Assembly (NCBI GenBank): GCA_038318385.1 | Contig: JBBQCD010000070.1 | Coordinates: forward strand, 1-22,697 | DNA from: Schlegelella_A sp038318385 | Lineage (GTDB): Bacteria > Pseudomonadota > Gammaproteobacteria > Burkholderiales > Burkholderiaceae_C | DNA length: 22,697 nucleotides | Reading direction: 5' to 3' | Shown: positions 1 through 7,208 of the stretch, one piece after another | Layout of the letters: each line of letters opens with the position of its first letter | Numbering within the stretch: the first letter of the stretch is position 1 | Made by a program: the position numbers and the translations under genes | The notes under the pieces: generated by a model | Database searches by the model: none | The model's input: the letters and a program-made list of their open reading frames with translations, nothing else | Told to the model about the DNA's origin: nothing

Positions 1-1090
1 GTCGACCGATCTGACCTCGCTCAATGCCGGCCAGGTCCGGCTCGCCATCGTGACCGAGATGGTCGTAGCGCCCGACGCCTCGATTACGCAGGCCACCCTC
101 TACCGGGCGACGGTACGCAACCACGCGAAGCTGGCCTACGACGCGCTGTCGGCATGGATCGACGGCGACGGCGCATTGCCCGAAGCGGCGCGCGCCGTCG
201 CCGGGCTCGACGGGCCGCTGCGAACCCAGGACGAGGTCGCCCCGCGACTGCGCGCGCGCCGGCATGCCCAGGGCTCGCTCGAGCTCGAGACGTTCCAGCC
301 CCGCGCCGTGTTCGACGGCGAACGCGTGGTGGAGCTCCGGCAGCAGATCCAGAACCGCGCCCGGCAGCTGATCGAGGAATTCATGATCGCGACCAACGAG
401 TGCAGCGCGCGCTACCTGGCCGCCGCCGGTGGCGCCTCACTGCGCCGCGTGGTGCGCTCACCCGAGCGCTGGCTGCGCATCATGGAGGTGGCGAGCAAGT
501 ACGGGGAGAGCCTGCCGAAGACGCCCGACTCGGTTGCGCTCGCTGCCTTCCTGGCCAAACGTCACCGGGCCGACCCGCTGCGGTTTCCCGATCTCTCGCT
601 GATCATCGTCAAGCTGATGGGCCGCGGCGAATACGTGGTGGAGCGTCCGGGGGGCCCGCCGATCGGCCACTTTGGCCTGGCGGTGCGCGACTACACCCAC
701 TCCACCGCGCCGAACCGGCGATTCCCCGACCTGATCACGCTGCGCATGGTCAAGGCCGTCCTCGCCGGGAACCAGCCGCCCTACAGCGCGGCCGAGCTGG
801 GGGCACTCGCCGAACACTGCACCGCGCAGGAAGACGCCGCCCAGAAGGTCGAGCGGCGGATGCGCAAGTCCGAAGCCGCGCTGCTGCTCGAATCCCATGT
901 CGGCCAGCAATACGACGCCATCGTGACGGGTAGTTCGGACTCCGGGCTTTGGGTACGCATCTTCGCGCCGCCGGCCGAAGGCCGACTCGAGTCCGGACCG
1001 CGTGGGCTCGAGGTGGGCCAGCAGATCCGCGTCAAGCTGGTGTCGACGGACGTGGAGCGCGGATTCATCGACTTCGTGGTCGACGATTGA
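1..1090 (+). CDS. RNB-domain exoribonuclease (RNase II/R family), 5' truncated by the window edge
   Basis: The reading frame is open from base 2 to the TGA at 1088-1090, so the gene begins upstream of the window. The GTG at 50 is internal: the residues before it (VRLAIVTEM) continue the RNB fold. Family landmarks are LIEEFMIATNE, matching the usual helix 'LIEEfMilaNe', and the C-terminal RNB signature HSTAPNRRFPDL, where most RNase II/R proteins have HFTSPIRRYPDL. The last ~60 residues (from GQQYDAIV to FIDFVVDD) look like a short S1-like RNA-binding domain. RNB enzymes degrade RNA processively from the 3' end. The catalytic aspartates lie upstream and cannot be checked. The changed signature (Ser, Ala, Asn, Phe) suggests a divergent subgroup rather than classical Rnb or Rnr. 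Confidence 0.9.
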   Translation, partial: STDLTSLNAGQVRLAIVTEMVVAPDASITQATLYRATVRNHAKLAYDALSAWIDGDGALPEAARAVAGLDGPLRTQDEVAPRLRARRHAQGSLELETFQPRAVFDGERVVELRQQIQNRARQLIEEFMIATNECSARYLAAAGGASLRRVVRSPERWLRIMEVASKYGESLPKTPDSVALAAFLAKRHRADPLRFPDLSLIIVKLMGRGEYVVERPGGPPIGHFGLAVRDYTHSTAPNRRFPDLITLRMVKAVLAGNQPPYSAAELGALAEHCTAQEDAAQKVERRMRKSEAALLLESHVGQQYDAIVTGSSDSGLWVRIFAPPAEGRLESGPRGLEVGQQIRVKLVSTDVERGFIDFVVDD

Positions 1091-1121
1091 ATGGCCAAGC
1101 CGGGAGAAGCAGCCGTCAACG

Positions 1122-1367
1122 CTACCGCTGCAGGTCCTGCGACCGGGCGTCTCCAGCATCCGATCCGTCGGGTTCGATGAAGCCGGCAACGCCGTTCTCC
1201 GGGCCGGTTCGAGGCACCGACTCGATCGAGCCAGTCTTGTGTTCATCGACACGTTCGATGCTGCTCCGTCCCGGCGTCGCCGGCGCGGCGGAGACACCCA
1301 CGGCCGTTTCGCTGATGTCCGGCGGCGGACCATCGCGGAGACGGCGGAACTTGATCTTGCGTTTCAT
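1122..1367 (-). CDS. small basic/hydrophilic hypothetical protein
   Basis: This is an 81-codon frame starting MKRKIKFRRLRDGPP, with a strongly basic N-terminus followed by a hydrophilic, probably disordered Pro/Ser/Glu/Asp-rich tail. The ATG at 1367 was chosen because a GGAG lies about 7 bases upstream; the longer in-frame start at 1409 has no such site. It converges with the ribonuclease gene, leaving 31 bases between the stops. I do not recognise a family and see no signal peptide, membrane span or catalytic motif. High GC makes chance open frames common, so this may be spurious; the Shine-Dalgarno and clean N-terminus are the arguments in favour. Confidence 0.4.
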   Translation of the reverse strand: MKRKIKFRRLRDGPPPDISETAVGVSAAPATPGRSSIERVDEHKTGSIESVPRTGPENGVAGFIEPDGSDAGDARSQDLQR

Positions 1368-1657
1368 GGCGTGCTCCGGTGGCGCTGATGCTGTCTTGTC
1401 TGCTACCACGCAACAAGACCGAAGGCGCTGCTTGCTGGCGGCGTGTCCTCAGGATGACCCGCCCAATCGGCACAAGTCTGCGCCTACATGCCCGCACCGG
1501 ATTGACGCGGCGCAAAGATGCCCGGACCCACAGCCGCCGGACTCACGTTGACACACACCTACCCGCGCTCGGGTCTCCAGGCGCGCCGAGCGCACGCCCA
1601 GCAACTTCCAGGGCAACTGCGCATTCCCGGTGTCGTCTTGCATCAGTCCCCGACGGG
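1368..1657. other. intergenic, no recognised feature
   Basis: About 290 bases separate two minus-strand small genes. Open frames on both strands are short and lack a convincing ribosome binding site. No terminator hairpin with a T-run and no tRNA-like fold was found. It presumably contains the promoter of the 1122-1367 gene, but no clear -35/-10 pair stands out. Confidence 0.5.
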
Positions 1658-1732
1658 TCAGCGCAGGCCAAAGTATCCGGCGATGAATAAGATGATGACG
1701 ACAAGACCAACCAGCCAGATGATTCTGTTCAC
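1658..1732 (-). CDS. 24-residue single-span membrane peptide
   Basis: GTG at 1732 opens a 24-codon frame ending in TGA at 1658-1660. The product starts VNRIIW (read MNRIIW), runs through an uninterrupted Leu/Val/Ile stretch of about 15 residues and ends AGYFGLR. A near-perfect AGGAG lies 7 bases before the GTG. The pattern of a short polar start, one hydrophobic helix and a final Gly-Leu-Arg fits a small inner-membrane protein; I recall similar 'MNRIIY...FFGLR' peptides annotated as hypothetical in Burkholderiales. The function is unknown. It could modulate a membrane complex or be a stress-induced peptide. It is far below usual gene-calling length limits and is likely to be missed. Confidence 0.65.
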   Translation of the reverse strand: MNRIIWLVGLVVIILFIAGYFGLR

Positions 1733-2056
1733 GCGCCTACTCCTGTGTGCACTGAAGATATGAAGACGACGTGGGCGGCCTAACTGCCACGTCGACGCCG
1801 CCGACTAGTCGGAAATTCGGTCCCGGGCATCTCGCAAGAATTCTTTCTCCCTTCGAAGGCAATGGCCATCACGGCTGCAAATCTATTTTCGATCCGCGCA
1901 CGATCACGGTAGCAGCCTTTGCAGGCGCTTCCTTGACCTGCGTCAATCGAGACCCAGCCGTATGTTCGACAGTGCACGGGCTGAAAGGAAGTCCCGTGAC
2001 TGTCAATTGCGTGGAATCGGTCAAGAGCGAGATGAGGTGACGAAAGAGGAGTCGCT
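1733..2056. other. divergent intergenic region between the 24-aa peptide and the cupin gene
   Basis: These 324 bases separate two divergently oriented genes. They contain the FNR/Anr-like palindrome at 1933-1946 and a possible -10 element, TATGTT, at 1961-1966. No convincing additional gene is seen. Promoters for both flanking genes are expected here. Confidence 0.55.
1933..1946. promoter_or_regulatory. FNR/Anr/Dnr-like binding site
   Basis: The sequence TTGACctgcGTCAA is a perfect inverted repeat of 5+5 bases with a 4-base spacer. It matches the accepted CRP/FNR-superfamily consensus TTGAT-N4-ATCAA with the T-to-C variation common for Anr/Dnr sites. Its centre is about 117 bases upstream of the cupin start and about 207 bases upstream of the 24-aa peptide start. 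Control of the cupin-CsbD genes by oxygen limitation is an inference. Confidence 0.6.
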
Positions 2057-2449
2057 ATGAAGGGCTTTGTGCAGGACATCGAGGGTCTCGCCGTCCGCAA
2101 CGAGGAGTTTCGTCGGGTGCTCTACACGACGAAGCACTGCCAACTGGTCATCATGGCGCTCAGACCCAAGGAAGAGATCGGGGCCGAAGTCCACAAGCTC
2201 GACCAGTTCTTCCGGGTCGAGGAGGGCACCGGGGAGGCGGTTCTCGATGGCGTGCGCACGCCGATTCGGGCGGGTTTCGCGGTCCTCGTTCCGGCGGGGG
2301 CGAATCACAACATCATCAATACCGGCAGCGTTCCGCTGAAGCTCTACACGCTCTATGCGCCGCCGAATCATCGAGACGGCGTCGTCCACCCTATGCGCGC
2401 CGACGCTAAGGCCGACAACGAGCACTTCGACGAAATTACGACGGAATAG
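2057..2449 (+). CDS. cupin-domain protein
   Basis: A 130-residue single-domain cupin. Cupin motif 1 is seen around residues 42-60 (GAEVHKLDQFFRVEEGTGE, with His46 and the FF-V-EEG core). Motif 2 lies around residues 73-90 (GFAVLVPAGANHNIINTG, with PAG and His84). In motif 1 the second His of the usual HxH is replaced, so metal binding may use fewer ligands or be altered. AGGAG sits 7 bases before the ATG. Small stand-alone cupins of this type are mostly uncharacterised; roles include isomerase, dioxygenase-like or sugar-binding activities. An FNR-like site lies upstream and a CsbD gene follows 81 bases downstream, suggesting a stress or microoxic role (inference). Confidence 0.9.
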   Translation: MKGFVQDIEGLAVRNEEFRRVLYTTKHCQLVIMALRPKEEIGAEVHKLDQFFRVEEGTGEAVLDGVRTPIRAGFAVLVPAGANHNIINTGSVPLKLYTLYAPPNHRDGVVHPMRADAKADNEHFDEITTE

Positions 2450-2530
2450 ACACCCGACTGGTTGCTGGGCCGATCTCACGAAGACTTCGCACGACCAGCG
2501 TCGTCAGCACTCTACCGAAGAGGTATCGCT

Positions 2531-2728
2531 ATGAACAAGGATCAAGTCAAGGGCGTCATCAAGGAGGCCGAAGGCAAGGTTCAGCAGAAGACCGGCAAGC
2601 TCCTTGGAAGCACAGACCAGCAAGCCAAGGGCCTTGCAAAGAAGGTCCAGGGCAAGGCGCAGAAGAAGGTTGGCGACGCGAAGGAAGCGCTCAAGGACGC
2701 GAGAAGCAAGCTCCGATCGAAGTCATAG
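2531..2728 (+). CDS. CsbD family stress protein
   Basis: A 65-residue, highly charged, Lys/Gln/Ala-rich protein beginning MNKDQVKGVIKEAEGKVQQK. It shows the CsbD pattern of KG.. KEAEGK.QQKTGKL repeated with periodicity, and no hydrophobic segment. CsbD proteins are small cytoplasmic or loosely structured proteins induced in the general stress response; their biochemical activity is unknown. AAGAGG lies just upstream of the ATG at 2531. It is probably co-transcribed with the cupin gene (81-base gap, no terminator between), and the strong intrinsic terminator 184 bases downstream would end that transcript. Confidence 0.93.
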   Translation: MNKDQVKGVIKEAEGKVQQKTGKLLGSTDQQAKGLAKKVQGKAQKKVGDAKEALKDARSKLRSKS

Positions 2729-2809
2729 GCCAAGCGAACTTAGACCTGGCAGGTCTCGAGGTGCACATCAGTGCCGATGCATGGGACCAAGCGTCAACCG
2801 CAATTGGCC

Positions 2810-2833
2810 GGGTAACTTTGTGGGTAACTCGTC
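2810..2833 (+). repeat. tandem pair of 12-base units beginning GGGTAACT
   Basis: Two adjacent 12-base units share GGGTAACT exactly and differ in the last four bases. They lie in the untranslated stretch between the csbD stop and the terminator. Such GGGTAAC direct repeats recall arm-type sites near tyrosine-recombinase genes, but no integrase is present, so this is only a possible relic. Confidence 0.35.
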
Positions 2834-2911
2834 GTCGCGAAAAACCAAGAAGCTGAGGATCCATGCGACCTCCAGGCTGACGTTCGAGTGACCCCAGCCC
2901 ACCAGACCTCA

Positions 2912-2938
2912 GAGGCCGCGACAGCGGCCTCTTTTTTT
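2912..2938 (+). terminator. intrinsic (Rho-independent) terminator
   Basis: GAGGCCGC (2912-2919), loop GACA and GCGGCCTC (2924-2931) form a perfect 8-bp GC-rich stem, followed directly by seven T residues (2932-2938). This is the strongest terminator in the window. It acts on the plus strand, ending the cupin-csbD transcript or a separate RNA from 2729-2911. It lacks the A-run needed to work on the minus strand for the AraC gene. Confidence 0.92.
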
Positions 2939-2991
2939 GGCCTTCCATTGGGGCGTCGCCGTCGAGGCCTGGAACCCTTACCTCTGAGTAC

Positions 2992-4026
2992 CTAAGGCAC
3001 ACGCCGCTCCCTGGGTGGGGTCACGCCGAAGCGTGCGCGGTAGTGCCCCGGGGTCTCGCCGAACCAGCGTTGGCATGCCCGGTGCAGGTTGCTGGGATCA
3101 TCGAAGCCCACGAGTTCCGCCACGTGCTGCAAGGTGTGGCGCGGCTTGCGCAGGTACTCCTGCGCAAGCTCGCGGCGTGTGTCGTCGAGAAGCTGCTGGA
3201 AGGTCGTTCCCTCCGCGCGCAGACGTCGTTGCAGCGTGCGGTCGCTCAGGTGAAGGGCGCTTGCGGCGTTTCGCCGGCGCGGCCCTGTAGCGGCAAGGCG
3301 CGTCGCGAGCCAGCGGCGCACCGCTGCGCTCGTATGGGCAGGATCGAGGCGCTCGAGCTCGTCATCGACCAGCCGTGCGTGCAGCGCTGCCATGCCGGGG
3401 TCGCGGCACGGCAGCGCGCGCTCCATGTCGGCGCGCGACAACAGCGCGCGATTCGCGGTCGCGCCGAAGCGCAGCGGGCAGACGAACACGGTCCGGTGCA
3501 CGCCCGCGTCGGCCGGCTCCGGGTAGATGAATTCGACCGCGCGCGGCTGCAACTCGCGCCCCGTGATCCAGCTGCAGAAGCCGAGCATCGTGAGCATGCC
3601 GAACTCGACGCGCTGGCGCGGCACCGGCCGCTCGCCTCCACGATGGCCGAGCTCGAACCACCAGCCGTCGAGATCCTCGCTCAACGCGAAGGTCGCCGCG
3701 TTGCTGACCACGTTCATCGAGCGTTCCAGGCGCTGCAGGGCGGCGAGCAGCGTCGTGCATGCCATCAGCTCGTGGCCGACGACGCCGAGCTTGCCGTAGT
3801 TGTGAGCCAGTTCCCGGGACAGGCCGAGGGTCGGTTTGCCGCTGCGTGCGACCGCGAGCTCCCACAGGTGGCTCACCTCGTCGATCTCGAAGCGGCCTTC
3901 CGGATCGTCGAGCACGGTGCGCTCTAGGCCGGCCTCGGCGAAGAGTGCAGCGACATCGACGCCTTCGGCCGCGAACATCTCCACCACGCCACGCACCCAG
4001 GTGGAGGAACTGGTCGTCGCGCTCAT
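2992..4026 (-). CDS. AraC family transcriptional regulator
   Basis: A 344-residue protein. Residues ~20-210 match the 'Arabinose_bd'-type N-terminal domain of OruR/ArgR-like AraC regulators (SRELAHNYGKLGVVGHELMACTTL region). Residues ~250-335 hold the two-helix-turn-helix AraC DNA-binding domain: first HTH near 254-273 (AASALHLSDRTLQRRLRAEG), second near 299-320 (HVAELVGFDDPSNLHRACQRWFG), ending with the typical ETPGHYRARF. The frame stays open upstream to 4218, but the ATG at 4026 was chosen because a GAGGAG/GAGAAG tract precedes it and the domain starts nearby; the ATG at 4050 lacks one. It is transcribed divergently from the carboxylesterase across 173 bases, so it may regulate that esterase and itself. 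The effector is unknown. Confidence 0.93.
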   Translation of the reverse strand: MSATTSSSTWVRGVVEMFAAEGVDVAALFAEAGLERTVLDDPEGRFEIDEVSHLWELAVARSGKPTLGLSRELAHNYGKLGVVGHELMACTTLLAALQRLERSMNVVSNAATFALSEDLDGWWFELGHRGGERPVPRQRVEFGMLTMLGFCSWITGRELQPRAVEFIYPEPADAGVHRTVFVCPLRFGATANRALLSRADMERALPCRDPGMAALHARLVDDELERLDPAHTSAAVRRWLATRLAATGPRRRNAASALHLSDRTLQRRLRAEGTTFQQLLDDTRRELAQEYLRKPRHTLQHVAELVGFDDPSNLHRACQRWFGETPGHYRARFGVTPPRERRVP

Positions 4027-4199
4027 CGGTCTTCTCGTCTCCTCGGCCATCGCGTGGCGCGATGGGCCACCAAGCTGGTGCGATGCGGCCATTGTCATCG
4101 CGCCGTCGCCGTCGAAGAATAGCTCACACCCGACGTGTCGAAGCACGCTGCAGCGGCTGCTGTGCGCCGACGAGATCGGGGTTTGCACGGAGACACGAC

Positions 4200-5936
4200 A
4201 TGGCCGCTCGCCTCGCATCCACGTTCCTGGCCATCGCCTGCGCGGCCGTCCTCACCGCCTGCGGCGGCAGCGACCCGCCGCCGACCGAGCGCGCGACCGC
4301 ATACGGCACGGTCGCGGGCGTCGACGACTCGGCGGCCTCGGGCACCTACCAGTGGAAGGGCGTGCCCTATGCGAAGCCGCCGGTCGGTGCGCTGCGCTGG
4401 AAGGCGCCCGCCGATCCCGACCCCTGGGCTTCGCCGAGGGCGGCGACCACCTTCGCCCCGGCGTGCGCGCAGTACGGCAGGATCTACGGTCCGGGGGCGA
4501 ACAACGCCTACGACGCGACGATCGCCACGACGCTGAACCAGGCGGTGGGCGACGAGGACTGCCTCTACCTCAACATCTGGCGGCCGGCCAGCAACCAGGC
4601 GGGGCTGCCGGTGATCGTGTTCATCCATGGCGGCAGCAACGTCTCGGGCTACACGGCCGACCCGGTCTACGACGGGGCCGTGCTCGCGAAGACCGCCAAC
4701 GCGGTCGTCGTCACCATCAACTACAGGCTCGGCATCCTCGGCTTCCTCGATCTGCCACAGCTTCGCAACGGCACCGACGCGCAGGAGGACTCTGGCAACT
4801 TCGCGGTGCTCGACGCCATCAAGGCGCTGAAGTTCGTCAACCGCAACATTGCCGCTTTCGGCGGCGAGCCGGCCAACGTGACCGTGGTCGGGCAGTCCGC
4901 CGGCGCGATCGACGTCTACGCACTCCTCACATCGCCGGTGATGGTGCAGGCGTCGCCGCGGCTCATGCACCGGGCGATGCCGATGAGCGGCGGGATCTCG
5001 CTCGCTTCGAACCTGCCACCGGGTAGCCTGCCGACCCTCAACACGGCGGCGGTCGCACTTGCCCAGGGCAATGCGCTGCTGCAGCAGCTCGTGATCGCCG
5101 ACGGCCTGGCGGTCGACACGCCTTCGGCGCAGGCCTACCTCGCCACCCAGACGAACGCGCAGATTCAGACCTACCTGCGCGGGAAGAGCACGTCGACGCT
5201 GTTCACGGTCCTGCTGACCAAGCTCGCGCTGCTCGGACTTTCCGGCTCCGGGCCGATTCCCGAAGGCGTGGTGTTGCCGGTCGATCCGGTGGCCGCGATC
5301 AACGCGGGGCAGTACCTGCACGTGCCGGTGCTGGCGAGCAACACGCGCGACGAGGCCAAGCTGTTTCCGACCTTCCTCGCGCTGTCTCCGGCCCTCGGGG
5401 GAATCAGCGGCAGGCTCGTCAGCGACGCGACGCTGTTCTCCACCCAGTTCGGCTACGACCCGGACGCGGCACCCACGGTGGCGATCGGCAGCTGGATCCC
5501 GGCGGCTTACCTGCCCGTCGGCACCGCGGTGACAGGCTTCAACGCCCGAACCGACCTGCTGAACGCGATCTTTTTCGGCGTCAGCCGCGACAACGTCCTC
5601 AACGCGCTGAAGGGCCAGCAGCCGAACGTCTGGTACTACCGGTTCGACTGGGACGAGGAGCCGGCACCGTGGAACGACATCTACGGCGCCGCGCACGCAT
5701 TCGACCTGCCGTTCGTGTTCGGTAACTTCGGGCGCTCGCTGTTCGCCCAGGTGACCAACAGCACCGCGAACAAGGCCGGCCGGGTCGATCTGTCCGGCGC
5801 GATGATGAACAGCGTGGCGGCGTTCGCCCGCAGCGGCGATCCGAACAATGCCGCGCTCGGCGTGACGTGGCCTGCGTGGCCGGCCCAGCTGCTCTTCGAC
5901 GCCACGCCGACCGCCAAGGCGATCTCGGTCCAGTAG
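4200..5936 (+). CDS. type-B carboxylesterase/lipase, predicted lipoprotein
   Basis: 578 residues. Residues 1-21 form a lipoprotein signal with lipobox LTAC (Cys21). The body is a carboxylesterase-family alpha/beta hydrolase: YQWKGVPYAKPPVGALRW near the N-terminus, EDCLYLNIW, oxyanion motif HGGSN, and nucleophile elbow GQSAGA with Ser233. The likely acid is Glu385 (NTRDEAK) and the likely base His499 (GAAHAFDLPFVFGN), so the triad is complete. It should hydrolyse carboxylic esters in the periplasm or at the outer membrane; the natural substrate cannot be read from sequence. The ATG at 4200 is supported by GGAGA 7 bases upstream and by the clean signal peptide. It is divergent from the AraC gene, its likely regulator. 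No frameshift is seen. Confidence 0.94.
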   Translation: MAARLASTFLAIACAAVLTACGGSDPPPTERATAYGTVAGVDDSAASGTYQWKGVPYAKPPVGALRWKAPADPDPWASPRAATTFAPACAQYGRIYGPGANNAYDATIATTLNQAVGDEDCLYLNIWRPASNQAGLPVIVFIHGGSNVSGYTADPVYDGAVLAKTANAVVVTINYRLGILGFLDLPQLRNGTDAQEDSGNFAVLDAIKALKFVNRNIAAFGGEPANVTVVGQSAGAIDVYALLTSPVMVQASPRLMHRAMPMSGGISLASNLPPGSLPTLNTAAVALAQGNALLQQLVIADGLAVDTPSAQAYLATQTNAQIQTYLRGKSTSTLFTVLLTKLALLGLSGSGPIPEGVVLPVDPVAAINAGQYLHVPVLASNTRDEAKLFPTFLALSPALGGISGRLVSDATLFSTQFGYDPDAAPTVAIGSWIPAAYLPVGTAVTGFNARTDLLNAIFFGVSRDNVLNALKGQQPNVWYYRFDWDEEPAPWNDIYGAAHAFDLPFVFGNFGRSLFAQVTNSTANKAGRVDLSGAMMNSVAAFARSGDPNNAALGVTWPAWPAQLLFDATPTAKAISVQ

Positions 5937-6298
5937 CGGGCCGGCTTCGACGCGACGCCGGATCAGCCCGGGCGTCGCAGTCCGTCGGCCGGCCCCAATG
6001 GCTGCGGCGGAGGAAGGCGAACAGCCTTTCCTCGGGGGTGCCGCGCACGACGCGCGTCGCTCCCGTGTTCGATCGCGAAAAGACCCCTCTGCGCCCGGGA
6101 CGGGCATAGCTCCGTGCATCCCCTTGCCTTCTGGCAAGCGCCGCCGAGCTGCAACGAGGATTCCTGTTCTCCTACGCGAACTCGCGGCTCGCGCGTTGTC
6201 CTCATCGATCTGCAATGTTCGCTGGCACACCGACGCATCCCGAGCCGGCGCGCACAGTCCCGGATCTCTCCTTCCAAAAGTCGAGGACTCGAAATTCC
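5937..6298. other. intergenic region with two hairpins
   Basis: This 362-base stretch lies between the esterase and the PRC-barrel operon. At 6010-6033 GAGGAAGGC and GCCTTTCCTC form a stem with one bulged base and a 5-base loop, but no T-run follows. At 6123-6138 CTTGCC and GGCAAG form a perfect 6-bp stem with loop TTCT. No supported gene is seen. The hairpins may help end the esterase transcript or shape the PRC-barrel leader. Confidence 0.45.
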
Positions 6299-7189
6299 AT
6301 GTTGCAAAGCATCAACGATCTTCACGGTTTCGTCGTCGAAGGGATCGATGGCTCCATCGGTCGAATCAGCGATCTGTATTTCGACGACCGGGCGTGGACC
6401 ATACGCTTCCTGGTGGTCGAAACGGGCGCCTGGCTCGAAGGCCGCAAGGTGCTGATCTCCCCGGTTGCAATCGGCGAGCCCGACTGGGACCGACGCCGGC
6501 TGCCCGTCTCCGTCACGCGCGAGCAGGTGAAAAGGAGCCCGGACGTCGACAGCCACAAGCCGATCTCGCGACAGCACGAGGTCGAGCACTACGCCTACTA
6601 CGGCTACCCGTACTACTGGGGCGGCTCGGGTATCTGGGGCGACGGCATGCGGCCTCGAATGATGCTGGCAGCCTACGGTGGCGCCAAGTCGACCGAAGCG
6701 GCACGCCGGGAAACCGATTTCGTCCAGGCGCAGGCGGACGCCCACCGGCGACGCGGCGACGATCCTCATCTGCGAAGCGCCCGCGCGATGATCCGGTATC
6801 ACATCCACGCGACCGATGGCGAGATCGGCCACGTCGACGGCATGATCGTCGACGACGAGACCTGGATCCTCCGCTACCTCGTCGTGAATACCAGCGACTG
6901 GTGGCTCGGCCACCAGGTGCTCGTCGCCCCTGCCTGGATCAGCGACATCAGCTGGCTCGAGGCGACCGTCTCGGTCGATCTCAGCCGCGAGGCCGTCAAG
7001 CACGCCCCGGCGTACGACGCCGACGCGCTGCCCGATCGCGAGCAGGAGAGGCGCATGTACGAACACCACGCCCGCCCAGGCTACTGGGTGGACCCCACAA
7101 GGCAGGAAGTCGAGCCGGCGCCCCGCAAGGTCCGCGTCGCGCACGACGGTCCTGCCTCATCGACCGGCACAAAGGCCGGTCACCTCTGA
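6299..7189 (+). CDS. protein with two PRC-barrel domains
   Basis: 296 residues with two homologous PRC-barrel halves: residues ~3-75 (FVVEGIDGSIGRISDLYFDD, WTIRFLVVETGAWLEGRKVL) and ~163-233 (YHIHATDGEIGHVDGMIVDD, WILRYLVVNTSDWWLGHQVL). They are joined by a Tyr/Gly/Trp-rich linker around residues 97-115. There is no signal peptide or membrane span. PRC-barrels are protein- or RNA-interaction domains (RimM, photosynthetic reaction centre H subunit) and also occur in stress-related proteins of unknown role. The ATG at 6299 was chosen because the first barrel starts immediately after it; GAGGA lies about 13 bases upstream, a little far. It forms an operon with the next gene, 19 bases downstream. 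The C-terminal ~60 residues are polar and probably disordered. Confidence 0.9.
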   Translation: MLQSINDLHGFVVEGIDGSIGRISDLYFDDRAWTIRFLVVETGAWLEGRKVLISPVAIGEPDWDRRRLPVSVTREQVKRSPDVDSHKPISRQHEVEHYAYYGYPYYWGGSGIWGDGMRPRMMLAAYGGAKSTEAARRETDFVQAQADAHRRRGDDPHLRSARAMIRYHIHATDGEIGHVDGMIVDDETWILRYLVVNTSDWWLGHQVLVAPAWISDISWLEATVSVDLSREAVKHAPAYDADALPDREQERRMYEHHARPGYWVDPTRQEVEPAPRKVRVAHDGPASSTGTKAGHL

Positions 7190-7208
7190 GTTTCGCAAAG
7201 GAACCGCC

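Noticed and set aside
2821..2906. Possible tRNA ending in CACCA with GTTCGAGT before it
   Set aside because: No complementary 5' acceptor strand and no cloverleaf arms could be built; the GTTCGAGT and CACCA look coincidental.
4095..6230. 711-codon open frame on the minus strand
   Set aside because: It lies opposite the well-supported carboxylesterase. The translation is dominated by Arg, Gly, Val and His with no recognisable fold.
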